A DNA stretch of 64,000 bases, taken from NCBI GenBank assembly GCA_024195585.1, contig SWBL01000194.1, positions 31,280 to 95,279 on the forward strand. Direction: 5' to 3'. The position numbers were made by a program, and so were the translations under genes. Below, piece after piece: positions 12,073 through 23,717 of this stretch. Origin of the DNA: Aureobasidium sp. EXF-3400 (lineage: Eukaryota > Ascomycota > Dothideomycetes > Dothideales > Saccotheciaceae). Under the pieces are notes generated by a model. The model was not told the DNA's origin. It saw only the letters and a list, made by a program, of their open reading frames with translations, and ran no database searches. Position 1 is the stretch's first letter. Each line of letters opens with the position of its first letter.

Positions 12073-13265
12073 ATGGCTGGGAACACTTCGACCGACATCT
12101 TGGTCGTGAGTATATTGAAGCAACTCATGCAACTCCAGCAAGGCTAATATCAATCGTCCAGGCCGGCGCATTCGCTGCCTTCACAGTCGATCTGCTTGTC
12201 TACCCTCTCGACACACTCAAGACCAGATTCCAATCGCCCGACTACAACCGTCTATATCTCGACAAGGCTACCAATGCTGTCAACAAGCAAGTCCTCTTCC
12301 GAGGCCTCTACCAAGGCGTCGGCAGCGTCATCATAGCCACCCTTCCATCCTGTATCCATCCCCAATCATTGCACCTTCAACCAATCCACCTCTGACCTTG
12401 TCCAGCAGGAGCCTTTTTCACCACCTACGAAGGCGTCAAATCCACCTTCTCAAAGTACAACCCCACCTATTCTGGCTCGCCTCTATTACCACAACCCATC
12501 ATCCACTCCGCCGCCTCCTCGATAGCAGAACTGGTCTCGTGTGCCATCCTCACCCCTGCCGAAGTCATCAAGCAAAATGCTCAGATGGTTGATACAGCAA
12601 AAGGCGATAAAGCCAATGCAACTCTACAAACCATAGCAAAGTTCAGGTCAAACCCACTGGCCTTGTGGAGAGGCTATACCGCTCTGGCAGGCCGCAATCT
12701 ACCCTTCACAGCTTTACAGTTCCCCATCTTTGAGCGTTTGAAACAGGGTATCAAGAAACACAGGGAAGACAGAGGAACACGGACAAACACACTACTGGAG
12801 AACGGTTTGATCACCGCCGCCAGTGCTGGCTCAGCCGGTGCTTTTGCTGCCGTCGTCACAACCCCAGTCGATGTCGTCAAGACCCGCATTATGCTTGCCG
12901 CAGCATCAAGTGCAGCAGAAGACCAAGGCAAAGACACAAAGTCAAAGTCAAGCGCACCCGTCGATGCAATGGGCCGCTCAGTCCAAAGCAAAGGAGAAGG
13001 TGTCAAGAGCGCACTTCAGAACAGCAAAGAAGGCCTCAAAGACGCAATACAAAATGTTGCAAAGCCTGTTTCGAGAAAGGGCAGCATACAGATTGCGAGG
13101 GAGATCATTGCTGATCAGGGTGTTATCAAGGGTCTTTTCCGTGGTGGTGCTTTGAGGGCTGTTTGGACGTTGATTGGATCTGGACTTTATCTTGGTGTTT
13201 ATGAAAGTGGACGTGTGTACCTTGCCCAACGAAGAGGTGAAGATATCGATGATGAGGATATATAA
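12073..13265 (+). CDS. Mitochondrial carrier, S-adenosylmethionine transporter type (Pet8/SLC25A26-like)
   Basis: Three exons (12073-12105, 12162-12351, 12406-13265) give 360 aa of the mitochondrial carrier family in the inner membrane. The three tandem repeats each carry the signature P-x-[DE]-x-x-[KR]: YPLDTLKTRFQSP, TPAEVIKQNAQ and TPVDVVKTRIM. The RFQSP after the first signature and the EVIKQ form of the second are like S-adenosylmethionine carriers, so this is the best subfamily call. Such proteins bring methyl donor into the matrix. The third repeat has an extra hydrophilic insertion of about 65 residues rich in Lys, Ser and Gln between its first helix and the matrix helix, seen as AAASSAAEDQGKDTKSKS onwards. 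The 11-codon first exon was chosen because its GTC/GTGAGT junction leads directly into the first transmembrane helix. The substrate is inferred, not proven. Confidence 0.85.
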
Positions 13266-13511
13266 ACAATGTGACGGACAAAAGTAATGTGATACATAGA
13301 CAACATATAGAGTCTCACTACATCTACTCAATCGTACGCTGTCTGGCCTGCAGTGCTGGGGGCTTTTCGTTCTGCGCAACGTGTTTGTCTGCTTTGACGA
13401 ACATCCACATACAAAATCTTATACATTTGGTCATGGTGAGAAGAAGCCAACGAAAGATAGGTTGAGAGATACGATATCTATCCGTACTACATGCCTTCTC
13501 ACGAGAATCTT

Positions 13512-16382
13512 CTAGATCAAGCTCTGGTATTTATCCAATCCACTACTTTGGTTTGTCTTCTGCTGCTGCTGCTGTTGCTGTTGTAATGTCTGTTGTTGCA
13601 ATGCTTGTCTCTGCTGCGTCTGTTGCGGCTGCATTGCAGGCATCGAAAACGCAGAATACGCATTCGGCGTTACTGGAGTCTGTGTCGTGAAACTCGGCGG
13701 CGGGGGTATAGTAAAGGAAGATGTGCGTTGGGTGGGTGGAGGAAGAATACCACTGTTGGTTGGTCTTTGCTGTTGTGATGACCATGTTGATGTGTTTGGT
13801 GAGGTGGTTGCTGCGGACCAATTTATGGAAGATGAGGTGTTGCTTGTGGAAGGGTTGAGGGGTGGTGATGTGAAGCTGGAGCTGGAGGGTTGTCGAGCAG
13901 AAGGCTGTAGAGGTGCATTGAACGGCGATGCGGGTGTAAGTGCGGCAAAAGAACCATTGAGGTCCGGCGTTACTGTTCTCTGGGTGGCTGCGGATTGCAG
14001 AGGGTTCAAGCGAGAAGGCTGTGCCGGTGCCGGATTTGCCCAGGACGAGAAGTCCGAGTTCCGGGATGCAGTAGTTGATGGCTGTGTTGATGCGGGTTTG
14101 GCAGCAGGCGGACCCCAATCATTCATGATGTCCGGAGTAGCGGTCGCTTTCCTTCCACTGACCAAGCTTGCGAAGTCCACTTCACCTCCGTTAGTGGTCG
14201 AGCTTGACTGGAAAGCAGTTGGTTGCCTCGCTCCCGATCTCGCCGAGCCAGTTCCGTTGCTTGAGCCTAGCTCTTGGAGTTTACGAGTATGTTCCCTTTC
14301 GATGCGGGAAGATAGGGACTTGATCAAAGTCATGAAAGCCTGGAACTGTTCAAGATCAAGAAGAGGTCCGAGACTGAAGCTCCAAAGGATAGGAAGCGCT
14401 TCGATAGCGAGAAATTCGGAGTCTACAACCTGGCCTATCTGTCTGAACACCTTGAGGGCAGCCATCTGCTCTGGTCAGCTACAATATCATTGTACTTGTC
14501 TTCGAAAAGACTCACCATAACACCGGGTTCTTTGGTTTTGATCCCCTTCATTAGAGGTACGACTTTCTCCTGAATGGTAAACTTGTCAAGCACTTGGCTG
14601 CTACTTAGTTTGGAAGAGTCACGAGAGATTGAAACACCATCAAGACCATCACTGATAGAGTCCTCGTCAGCAGTACCACCGCACAGCGTGTAGAAGGCTT
14701 CAAGACCACGGATCTTGATGCCGAGCGAATTTGTGTGAGCAAAGACACCAGCAATCACAGGGAATAGCTCATTCTTGATTGTACTGTAGTCAAGAGCAGG
14801 AAGAACAGCAGGTAACGTGGACAGGGCAGCGTCAACGACAGCATGGGTCTGAGAACCGAGACCCAGAGCGATGAGAGGAAGGATGTCTGCAAGTGTTAGC
14901 AGCTAATTAGGTTTTAGACAAAAACAACACAAAATGCTTACCATCTCTGAACTCCTTGCCTGAGCAATTGTCCGCCACAACTTTCATGTTTTCGAGCACA
15001 ATCATTAGACCAGCCTCCTTGGTAGTATCCCGCTCAGCAGGAGTCTTCGCGTTTGTTTGCGTAAGGAAAATATCGCGTAACCTCGGAATTACTTTGTCTG
15101 TGAAAGCACGTTTCCCTGACGGCGAAGCTTTCACAATGGCAAAAACGTTCGAAAGAATTGGAGCCAGCAGATCGCGGTCCTTCATTTCTTCTAGCAAAGC
15201 AGGCAAAAGCTTCCTCTCCAAGACTGATTTGGGGAACTGTGGCATAATCTTCGCAAGACCGCGCATGAACTGAGCCTTCTCGTTGGGGGTCTTGGCCGGT
15301 AAGTCATCCAGGAAGCGGATAGTTGATACGAGAATGTTGTCAAAGTATTGAGCTTGTTGGAACTCCATGGCGTTGAGACGTTGTGCAGGACGTCGAGTGA
15401 TCAGACGTGGTAGTAGTTCGGATGAGAGATTTTTGGGTAGCGGCACAGAGGACAAAAAGTTGTTGGTCTGGTTGGGTACGGAGGAGGACGAGGAAAAGGT
15501 GCGTTTGTAGGCCGAAAGACTTTCATGTGTCTCTATGGGACTACGATGCGGAGAGTTGTAAAGAGCGATGATTAGAAGACCTAAGGAAAACATATCGGCC
15601 GAAGGATTGATGTTGTTGTCAAGCACAAAATCGGGAGAGGTGTAGTCAAGACTGAGCTGGACAGAAGGTGGAAGTCGAGGGTCATGATTCAAGACTTCAG
15701 ACAGCGACAGAGATGGTGACGAGACAGAGTCGGAGAAGGGTGTAGAGAAGGCCAGACCCGAGATCTTCCAGTCTGACTTTGCGTTGACAAAGATGGCGTC
15801 TGGGGTCAAGTTGGCGTGAACCAGCTTAGCGCTTTGATGTAGGAAGTCCAGGCCTTTTGCGATCTGCAAGAGACCTTTCTGTATCTCCAGCTCGTCTAGT
15901 TCGAGTTCGCGAATCTCATCTTGACCGTCATTCCCTCGGACAACATAACGGCTACCTCGTGCAGCACCTCGTCCAGATCTTTCTTGGTCGTCCTTTTCGG
16001 CCAGCAAAGCAGCAAGAGAAACCGTGACATGTTCTGTCGCAAACATGAGACCACCGTTACGCGTCTCCTCGATGGGTTCAGCCAGCTCCAAGACACTGGG
16101 ATGTCTCAGACGGGCCAAAGAGCTCGCTTCCTTCTTCAGACGGTCAATAACCTCCTCTTGAGCTCGTTTTATAGACGACGAGCTTCCGCGACCTCCTCCT
16201 AGAGAACTGGCTGATGGTTCGAGAGACTTTTTGTCAAATACAAAGACCGAGGCAGCCTTGCCAGTCGACTTCTTTTTGGCGTCGAAGATCTTCCATGGTC
16301 CAGAGGTCGAGCTGGGTTGGGGAGCGATGGTGTAGTTGGACCCAATGTTGGAAGTAAACGACTTGAGCGCTGACGAAAACAT
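13512..16382 (-). CDS. SCY1/SCYL2-family protein pseudokinase
   Basis: Three exons (16382-14942, 14886-14516, 14465-13512) with introns of 55 and 50 nt encode 921 aa. An N-terminal kinase-like domain (about residues 30-330) lacks the catalytic residues: the HRD site reads VHANLTPDAIFVN and the DFG site reads ISGLAFS, as expected for this pseudokinase family. A helical HEAT-repeat region follows (about 335-660), then a Pro/Ser/Thr/Gln-rich tail with a glutamine tract (QTLQQQQQQQQK) ending SGLDKYQSLI. Members bind clathrin/adaptor coats and act in Golgi-endosome traffic. The domain order and size fit the SCYL2/S. cerevisiae Scy1 branch better than SCYL1. The glutamine tract is a microsatellite of CTG/TTG codons at 13556-13620 and may vary between strains. 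It is divergent from the aminotransferase gene. Confidence 0.9.
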
Positions 16383-16754
16383 GGTGACTGGTGATATTAG
16401 AGCTCAGGGGTCCATAAGGGGACAAACAGAGGAGGCGGAGGAAGCCTTGAATACAGCGGCGATGAGGGTCGAGAAGGAAAGAGCTAACAGCTCACCAGCG
16501 ACTTGAGGCAGGAGCGCAATTGCGATATACGATGACAATACGGACATGCGAGCCACCTATTCCAGGGTCCGAGATGGCCCAAGCGCTGTATAAGATCCAG
16601 AATAAGCACAACTCCGATGACGGCCGTCTCGAAGGCCTCTGGCTTTCCCGCGTCTTGCCCGCATGCCGTCAGTACCGGCAAGATAATCTTGACTCATTGC
16701 GATTGTGTTTATATCGCTCTTGCCAATTGTCCCTCGTTCCTTCCTCATATCAAC
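16383..16754. promoter_or_regulatory. Shared divergent promoter region, SCYL-like gene and branched-chain aminotransferase
   Basis: A 372-bp interval separates the two ATG codons. No certain TATA element is visible; a TATATCG near 16712 before the aminotransferase is weak. No clear Leu3-type CCGGN4CCGG site is seen, though a CCGGCA occurs at 16675. Confidence 0.4.
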
Positions 16755-18037
16755 ATGTTGTCTTCTTGTGGTTTCCGATCAGCACGGGCGGCGTCCCGCT
16801 CCTTGCGCCTCGTCAATGCCTCCCAATCGCGCTGCTATGCCATCGCTGCACACGACGTCTCAGATCCCAAATTGACCACAATCGACACTTCCAAGTTGAC
16901 CATCACCAAGACGACCACTCCTAAGGAATTGATCCCCAACGATGAATTGGTCTTCGGCAAGCACTTCACCGACCACATGCTGTCTCTCGAATGGACAGCA
17001 ACCGACGGCTGGCAGGCTCCACGTATCACTCCCTACCAGAACCTCTCGCTCGACCCGGCCACTTGTGTCTTCCACTACGCCTTTGAGTGTTTCGAGGGCA
17101 TGAAGGCCTACAAGGACGACAAGGGCAACGTTCGTCTCTTCCGTCCCGACAAGAACATGGCCCGCTTGAACAGATCCTCTGCCCGCATTGCTCTGCCCAA
17201 ATTCGACTCCAAGGCCATGATCGATCTGGTCGCCAAGTTTGTCAAGACTGATGAGCGCTTCATCCCTGCGTGAGTTCTCCTGGTCTTGCTATATACATTC
17301 TCCTCTGACTCGTTGTCTCCAGTGCTCGCGGCTACTCGCTCTACCTCCGTCCTACCATGATCGGCACTCAGCGTACTCTCGGCGTCGGTCCACCTGGCTC
17401 TGCCCTCCTCTACACCATCGCCTCTCCTGTCGGTCCCTACTACCCTACTGGCTTCAAGGCTGTCTCGTTAGAAGCAACCACATATGCTGTTCGTGCATGG
17501 CCCGGTGGTGTCGGCAACAGCAAGCTCGGTGCAAACTACGCTCCTTGCATTGTTCCTCAGATGCAAGCTGCTTCTCGTGGTTTCCACCAAAACTTGTGGC
17601 TGTTCGAGGAGGGTGGTGAGGAATGGGTCACCGAGGTCGGAACCATGAACCTGTTTGCTGCCATCATCAACAAGGACGGAAAGAAGGAATTGATGACTGC
17701 TCCCTTGGATGGAACCATCCTCGAGGGTGTCACTCGTGATTCTATCCTCGAGCTTGCCCGTGAACGACTCGTTCCCGAAGGCTGGGAAGTCAACGAGCGT
17801 AGATTCTCTGTCAGAGAACTGGCCGAGGCCGACAAGGAAGGTCGCATGCTCGAGGTCTTTGGTGCTGGTACTGCTGCCGTCGTCAGCCCTGTTCGCAACA
17901 TTGGCTGGAGAGACTCGATGATCAACTGCGGTCTGGAGGCTGATAAGGAGGCCGGACCCATCGCCCAGCGCATGAAGGACTGGATCGAGGGTATTCAGTA
18001 CGGCGACGAGACCCACCCCTGGAGCTTCAAGATCTAG
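16755..18037 (+). CDS. Branched-chain amino acid aminotransferase, mitochondrial
   Basis: Two exons (16755-17269 and 17323-18037; 53-nt intron) encode 409 aa of the fold-type IV PLP enzymes. It transfers the amino group between Leu/Ile/Val and 2-oxoglutarate, the last step of their synthesis and first of their breakdown. Residues 1 to about 28 are rich in Arg, Ser and Ala with no acid ([20 protein letters not shown]), a mitochondrial presequence. Family landmarks follow in order: [15 protein letters not shown], the PLP-lysine region [24 protein letters not shown], and the phosphate-binding GTAAVVSPV. The length matches eukaryotic enzymes. The intron junction restores [16 protein letters not shown], strongly conserved in the family. 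Fungi often have several paralogues, so the exact gene name is left open. Confidence 0.94.
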
Positions 18038-18702
18038 ACCATGGACACCAACATCGGCTGATGAGCTGGATCGTAATTCCATGACCTGAGACTAGGATGC
18101 GAGGAGAAGCAAAAGCTAGCAGACTCCGAACACACGCAGCGCCAACTTCGAGGCAAGGCGGGCACGTCACATCCGATGGACAACTTTGTCGCCTCCAAAG
18201 ACTTCTGCTCCGCCCCCACGAGAGCGAGACGGGGTCCACTTGTCGAGCCTCTAGGCACTCGACCCCAGCGTCTGCTTGTTCATACCGGAAAGCGTGTCAC
18301 TACCTTACGAGGTCTGTTCAATTATCTGTTCATAGGTTTCCTGCTGCCCATTCCAATAGAATGTCTCTGCATTTCTTTACAATTCTTCCACATCATTCCT
18401 TGCCCCTGAATCATTCATGTCTGTCTCCCAATCACGAAAGAGATGAATAAGAAAAGCCGTGATTAGCCTGTGAAAATCAACTTTGTTATTGGCGTTGCTG
18501 GGCCGGAGTATTGATGCCGATGCCCTACCTCATTGTCGTTATTGGTTCAGAGTGACAATGGAAGTCGCTTATTTTTTTTGTGAGCGCGTCTTCACTTTGT
18601 CCATTGCCTTGCAGTGTTACCACGAGCCAATACCGAGAAAGTTCAAACATTCTCCGCCCCACCTGGTATACCAACTCTGGGTGCAGCTCGTCTCGGCGCA
18701 TC
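18038..18702. other. Intergenic region, 665 bp
   Basis: It holds the 3' end of the aminotransferase gene and the promoter of the BTB gene. Short open frames here have no features of genes. A run of eight T at about 18573 is the only compositional peculiarity. Confidence 0.4.
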
Positions 18703-20354
18703 ATGTCTCACCAAGTCTACCACGCAATGCGCCACTCACAGTCTTCTTTCGAGACCGGCCCTGGTTCCGACTACGACTCCTCGGACGATCAGTCAATCGC
18801 TGACTCCTTTCTTGTCGGCATGGCATTGCTCGAAGCTGACCAGGATGATTCCCACGAAGAAGGAGACTTTGACCAGCAGCGCTCCTCGCAACTCAGTGTA
18901 AGTCAGCATCATGGCAATTGGTGATGCGCAGAAGACTGACAAAGGCGCGAAAGAACCTGCCCATTCTCTACAACCTTGGCAATGTCGTGACTTCTGACAT
19001 TGTTGTCCGCTTTGGCGGTGGTCGTTATGAGTTCCTCTCTGAGAAGGCCATCCTCAGCGCAAAGTCTGGCTACTTCAAGCGCGCATTCTCAAGCAAGTTC
19101 CCTGTACGTGCTTGATATCTCATCGTGACTTACTGTTCTCGCTCGCTTTAGTGTTTCTTCTCCTGCATGATCTCATTCCCACCAAGGCATAGCTAACGCA
19201 AAGGATGTACAGGTTGCAACCTCCGATGTGATCGACTTGGGTGATGAGGACAACACCAAGCATATCTACGCTATGCTCTCCTTCATCCATGGAAATACAT
19301 ACCGCAAGATCCATCAGCGCAACACTTTAGGCCGCAACCTGGACTTCCACATCGATCTCTACCTTATTGGCGAACAGTTCGACATCCGCTCTCTTCGTCT
19401 GGCAACAGCTGATGCATTCTTCCATGAGGCAATCTTCCTTTCCGACACGCACTACTTTCCCAGGGCCGTTCAGAGAATTCTCGGAGCTGATGCCCCCGTC
19501 TTTGCTGATCAGTTCCTCGTCGAAGTCACCACCAAGGTCTGCATCGAGCAGATCGAGAGACTCGTCAAGAACAAGCACTTTACGGACATGGCCTATGCTG
19601 GTGAACTTATCGACGAGGAAATGATGATCAAGTTGTTCTTCGATCTGGCGCAGCGCGTCAGGGACATATCTGGACTGGACGTGTGGAGATCAAAGGAAGA
19701 CCGTCTCCTCATGGCTCAGAAGGAGATGCTGGCTGCCGAGGCCGCCATGGGTCCCGGTCCTTGGGACAGATCGCTTGCTGGACAGATCATGTCTGCCAGA
19801 GCTCAGAACGCTGCCCACTCTGCTCTGACCAATGCTGCTCTGCTCGTCCCTCAGCCTACCTGGGCTCCACCTCCTGCCCTATTGGCTTCGCAGCCTCCCC
19901 CTGCCGCCTTGACCTCCAATCCTCCCCCTCCTGTGAGTCGCCCAGCTGGTACTCCTCCCAAGTTCAGTCTTGTCAAAATGTGGGTACATCTCTGCTTTTC
20001 GTGAACGATATGCTGATCTTGTCACAGCCTTCGCACTCAAGCTTCCCTGCTCAAGAAGGAACTGTGTTCTCGCTTCCGCATGACCAGATCTGCTTGAGGT
20101 GCCTGGACAGGGTGGTCTGGAGAGGTCTACTGGTGGCTGCGGTATGCTGTCCTGACACTCCTACTTACGAGCTCTGGTCCAAGCGATACTGGCTCATGCA
20201 CAGATTCATCGAAAAAATGAAAAGACCCCTGTGTGAGCATCCAGCTCTTCGAGTTCGTCGTCTGTTCTCGCCTGAGGAAGGAGCTCTGGTGCTCGAGAAA
20301 TTGCAAAAGTTTTTTGGAGCTTCGAGTCCGATTATCAATGAGGAATGGTGGTGA
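18703..20354 (+). CDS. BTB/POZ domain protein
   Basis: Four exons (18703-18897, 18945-19103, 19213-19983, 20028-20354) give about 483 aa. An acidic N-terminus (GSDYDSSDDQSIADSF, DQDDSHEEGDFDQQ) precedes a BTB/POZ fold: VTSDIVVRFGGGRYEFLSEK, then ILSAKSGYFKRAFSSKFP, then FIHGNTYRKI and FHIDLYLIGEQFDIRSLR. A Pro/Ala-rich linker (PTWAPPPALLASQPPP) leads to a C-terminal part ending IINEEWW. Fungal BTB proteins usually serve as protein-interaction or Cul3 adaptors; the substrate is unknown. Exon 3 could begin at 19204 instead of 19213, adding three residues, because two AG sites lie in the same frame; I prefer the second because the first is only about 7 nt after GCTAAC. The third intron is 44 nt with a GTACAT donor. 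Confidence 0.82.
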
Positions 20355-20606
20355 GGAGAAGAGCCCGCTAGAAAACCCTCGCGAAGTCAAGAAGTTGTCA
20401 GAGAAGGGGAAGCGATCAACACTTTGCGAGTAGCATATAATTAATCACGTTTTCTCGTTTTCAAACTATTCATGACCCACTGTACCAAGTCATTCTATGT
20501 TCCTCTTGATCTTTTGCCCATCAAAACGAACATGTGTGCGTATCCTTCTCCCCTTTCGACAAAGTACGCTGACCTTCGAACGGCATGCGCATCGATGCCT
20601 CTCTTC

Positions 20607-21428
20607 TCAAGAAGAGACGCTGTCCGCCATATCCCATCCGTTCTGCCAAGATTTAACTAGCCTGTCTACTGCTCCTTGACATGGTTCTTTCTCATACACA
20701 GACAAATCCGGCCAACCATACATTTGATAAGTTCGGCGGACCAAGTAGGCCAAAACTCCCGGCTCGCTTTGAATATTGTCCTGATCGTTATCACACCACC
20801 ATAGGACGTCGTCTTCGTCTATAGGTACGCTCTTGAGCAGTCTGAATTCATTTTTCAATATCTCAAAGAAATCAGCAATGGCCCATGCTGGATGATCCCG
20901 CCATTCGTGTTCAGATTCTGGAGTACAGATCTCCAAAAGCTCTTTATCAAGAAACGGTTCTTTTATAGGACCGTCTTTGAAGTCGGGAGGATCTAGCCAG
21001 TATATAATACCAAACTGTGTGTCAAGAATACACACAGCATCGTTATCGCCGCCAATCGTAAAGGCAAACGCCGATGATGGTATATTAGGCCAATCCAGTC
21101 CCTCTGTAGCAAACCTGAAATCTTCAATATCTTTCTGGCTTGATATCGGTCGCTCAAGTATCAAAGGCCATTCAGCAACCTTTATATAGGCTACAAGATA
21201 AGACTCGTGACGAAGATAGGGTAGGCGGCGTGTCAACTCGAATACTTCGTTGTTCTTGCCAAGAAGATGTAGTTTTTCTTTTGTAACTGATGGCCACCAG
21301 CCTTCTTCAACCGGAGGGGCTTCAACAAAATCCTCCGGTAGCTACATTGTCGTCAAAAACTGGTAGTAATCATTGAAGGTGGCAATGGTCGCCTCGCGTG
21401 AGTAGCTGATTTGTTCGAGCGTCGGCAT
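20607..21428 (-). pseudogene. Conserved fungal hypothetical gene broken by one in-frame TAG
   Basis: From ATG 21428 the frame reads MPTLEQISYSREATIATF and so on to FLTTM, then meets TAG at 21344-21342 and continues in the same frame as LPEDFVEAPPVEEGWWPS for another 244 codons to TGA at 20607. In relatives that I recall from other ascomycetes, the corresponding motif is of the form FLxxMYLPE, so the stop replaces a Tyr codon. The rest looks intact (WPLILERPISSQKDIEDF, DVLWWCDNDQD, RRTYQMYGWPD), with no further stops or frameshifts, which points to a recent loss, a sequencing error or an allelic null. No intron removing the TAG is visible, and no in-frame ATG follows until near the C-terminus. 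The function of the family is unknown to me. Confidence 0.65.
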
Positions 21429-21766
21429 GGTAAGAAGGTAGTTGGACGAAGGAAGTCCAAAGTGGTCTCTCTGATGGAGAAGGGGAATGTACTTTTTATG
21501 ACTCTTTGTGATTGACTTGACTCACGCGTTCGTACCTTTATACCCCAGTAGCAGAAATGAGGCCTTTACTTCATTGGACGACAATCTGCTCAAAGCCAGA
21601 GAGGTGTGACCGAACTTTGCTCCCTTCGAACGCAAATCCGCGCACAAGCGGTATTGTCGTGTCACTTTGCTCAAGCACCTCTAGTTCCTCTTTCCTTCCG
21701 CTATCGAAATTATATCGACTCCAGTTTGTAGTCACATCACAATACAGAAAAATGACTGTACATGCT

Positions 21767-22990
21767 TTATCGTTCGACCCTCGACCAACCCCTCGCTCTG
21801 TCTCTGACAACTCCCAAATCGTCCATGTTCAACACTCCGACATCATGATCTAACAACCATAGCCAGAGTTTATCCTCGACATTCTTCTGTTTAGGCACAT
21901 CCCAGTACCTCGTCACGAGTCCTCTAGATCTTGCTTGGTTCAGTTGACTGTCCATAGCATCCATAAACTGCTGATTATCACTATTGGCAAGGATCGCCGC
22001 TTCCTGCTCAGGTCCAGTTGGTCCATACTTGGAGTATGAGTCCAGACGAGCACTAGCCAGACGCGTAGATGCATAATACGAATTCGAAGCATTGTACTTG
22101 AAGCTCGGCACATCTTGACTCCAGTCATCGCCAACCGACACCAGACTCTCGAGTTTGGCGTCGAAGAAGATGTCGCGGTGGGAGGTGTTCATGGCGAGGA
22201 TTGAGGTGAAGGGAGTCTTGCCGCTTGCCACTATGGTCAAAGGTCGTATTACTCTGGCTGTGCCGTTCCAATAGGTTAAGAAATCGAGATCGCGCAAGGG
22301 TTGCAGTTGAGCATCCAACTCGGCGAAGGTCTCTGGTCCTGACGTCTTGACGTCGATGAGCAAGACGATAGTCTGTCGAGGAGCTCTGTTGAAAACACCC
22401 CGCCAGCTTTCTCCAGTGATGTTTTGGTTCTGTGCTGCAATGATCCTTTGCAATGGATCAAGATACATGGCTCGCAGATTTCTATCTCTGCTTAAACTGC
22501 GAGAATTGTGGCCAACAAGAAGGTCAGATCCCTTGAGGTGAACATCGGCTTCTACACTGATACATCCCGAGCCCAAAGCTTCCCACAAAGGGATGCGTCG
22601 CCAGTAATCATTGTGCGAAAGTACTGGCACCGGAAGAGCAGTCTTGACTAGCGATTGATGCTCTTCGTCCCAGATTTCCGGACTATTCCACTGGACGTCA
22701 TGAAAAGCATTGTCGAAATCGTCATTGGCGATGCGTTCTGTGGTCGCTTTTATGTGTCTTATGTACCATGCCTCCAGTATACAGCTAGAAGTTTCAGTGT
22801 CAGCATTCCCTGGCTTCAAAGCCTTTGAGGTTGTTAATATTCATACTTACACAGTCGTCAAGATACACGCCGTTGCCAGAACCAGAATGCGAGCGATAGT
22901 TCTGGCTCGTTCCCGACCATGATTTTTTGGCTTTCTTGAGCATTTCGCACAGCAAGCATTCTCCAGATCGTCATTTTGAAGAAAAGGCAT
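21767..22990 (-). CDS. Aim6-like PLC-type phosphodiesterase, membrane-anchored
   Basis: Two exons (22990-22851 and 22784-21767; 66-nt intron) give 385 aa. The N-terminus has a short cytosolic part with cysteines (ENACCAKCSRK) and one transmembrane segment (ARILVLATACILTTV), so it is probably a type II membrane protein. The rest is a TIM-barrel of the PLC-like phosphodiesterase superfamily: VLSHNDYWRRIPLWEALGSG carries the HND in place of the first catalytic His region, followed by SVEADVHLKGSDLLVGH and LLIDVKT. This pattern matches fungal 'altered inheritance of mitochondria protein 6'. Substrate and product are unknown. The frame upstream of exon 2 lacks an ATG; the splice through GTC restores VCILEAWY. 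The next gene upstream, GH78, lies on the same strand beyond about 0.7 kb. Confidence 0.83.
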
Positions 22991-23362
22991 CGTTTCCATA
23001 CTAAGGGTGAAAAACAGAAGTTCAAAATCCAAGAGAAGGGAATCTAGGAGGTCGTATAGCTGCTGCCTAGAGTATGTGCCGCAACGTGCGTAGAGAGTCG
23101 GATTTCGAAAGGATGCGGCACGTACGCCACTAATTAATCCTTTATGATAGCTGCGATGAGCTCCAAAATTCCCAGTGCTATACTAGCTGAATAGGAAAAA
23201 TTTAGGCCAGTAGCTGGTTGCAGCTGACCAGAAACAGTTGGGCTATTGAAATGCAAAATTGCATTTAGAATGTAAGGCTAGCCATTGAATTAGCCTGCAA
23301 TGGGATTCTCTCTGTGGAAACCACATTCTTCTTGAGAGTATCATGCACTTCTACAGCTACAC

Positions 23363-23389
23363 TGTGACTGTCTTTAGCACACGGGAAGA
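23363..23389 (+). repeat. Single copy of the 27-nt terminal repeat found in the element at 59434-59629
   Basis: This stretch matches the right terminal repeat at 59603-59629 at 25 of 27 positions by eye; the first 23 are identical (TGTGACTGTCTTTAGCACACGG then G). A short inverted partner, AAAGACAGT near 23412-23420, could pair with ACTGTCTTT here. It lies in the non-coding region 22991-23717 between the Aim6-like and GH78 genes, where nothing else is recognised. Confidence 0.6.
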
Positions 23390-23717
23390 ATGTGTGTAGC
23401 TATTGCTCCTACAAAGACAGTAGGATGACACTCAATGTCAATGACAAAGTCAGAAGCAAGGGTCTCGCCAGCATACCAGCCTCACTTATCAGGTGGTATG
23501 ATTCAGATCCACTCCATAGTTTCTTTGGAAAAGCTTGAACATAGGCTGTTATCCCACTGCTATCCGCCTTGCTGTGGGGTTTTGATTACGCTTTCTGCGG
23601 TGAAAGCTCGCTGTGTACGTGTCTTGGTCTCGTGAATATGACAGTCGTACTGGAAGATGTCTCGCGAAGTTTGTTCTACCGAGCTAGAAAAGATCGTTAC
23701 AAGTTCTTTTGGATTCT

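Noticed and set aside
13687..14520. Plus-strand frame of 277 codons
   Set aside because: It is the antisense shadow of the SCY1-like gene's Ser/Pro/Gln-rich tail, where stop codons are rare in the opposite frame.
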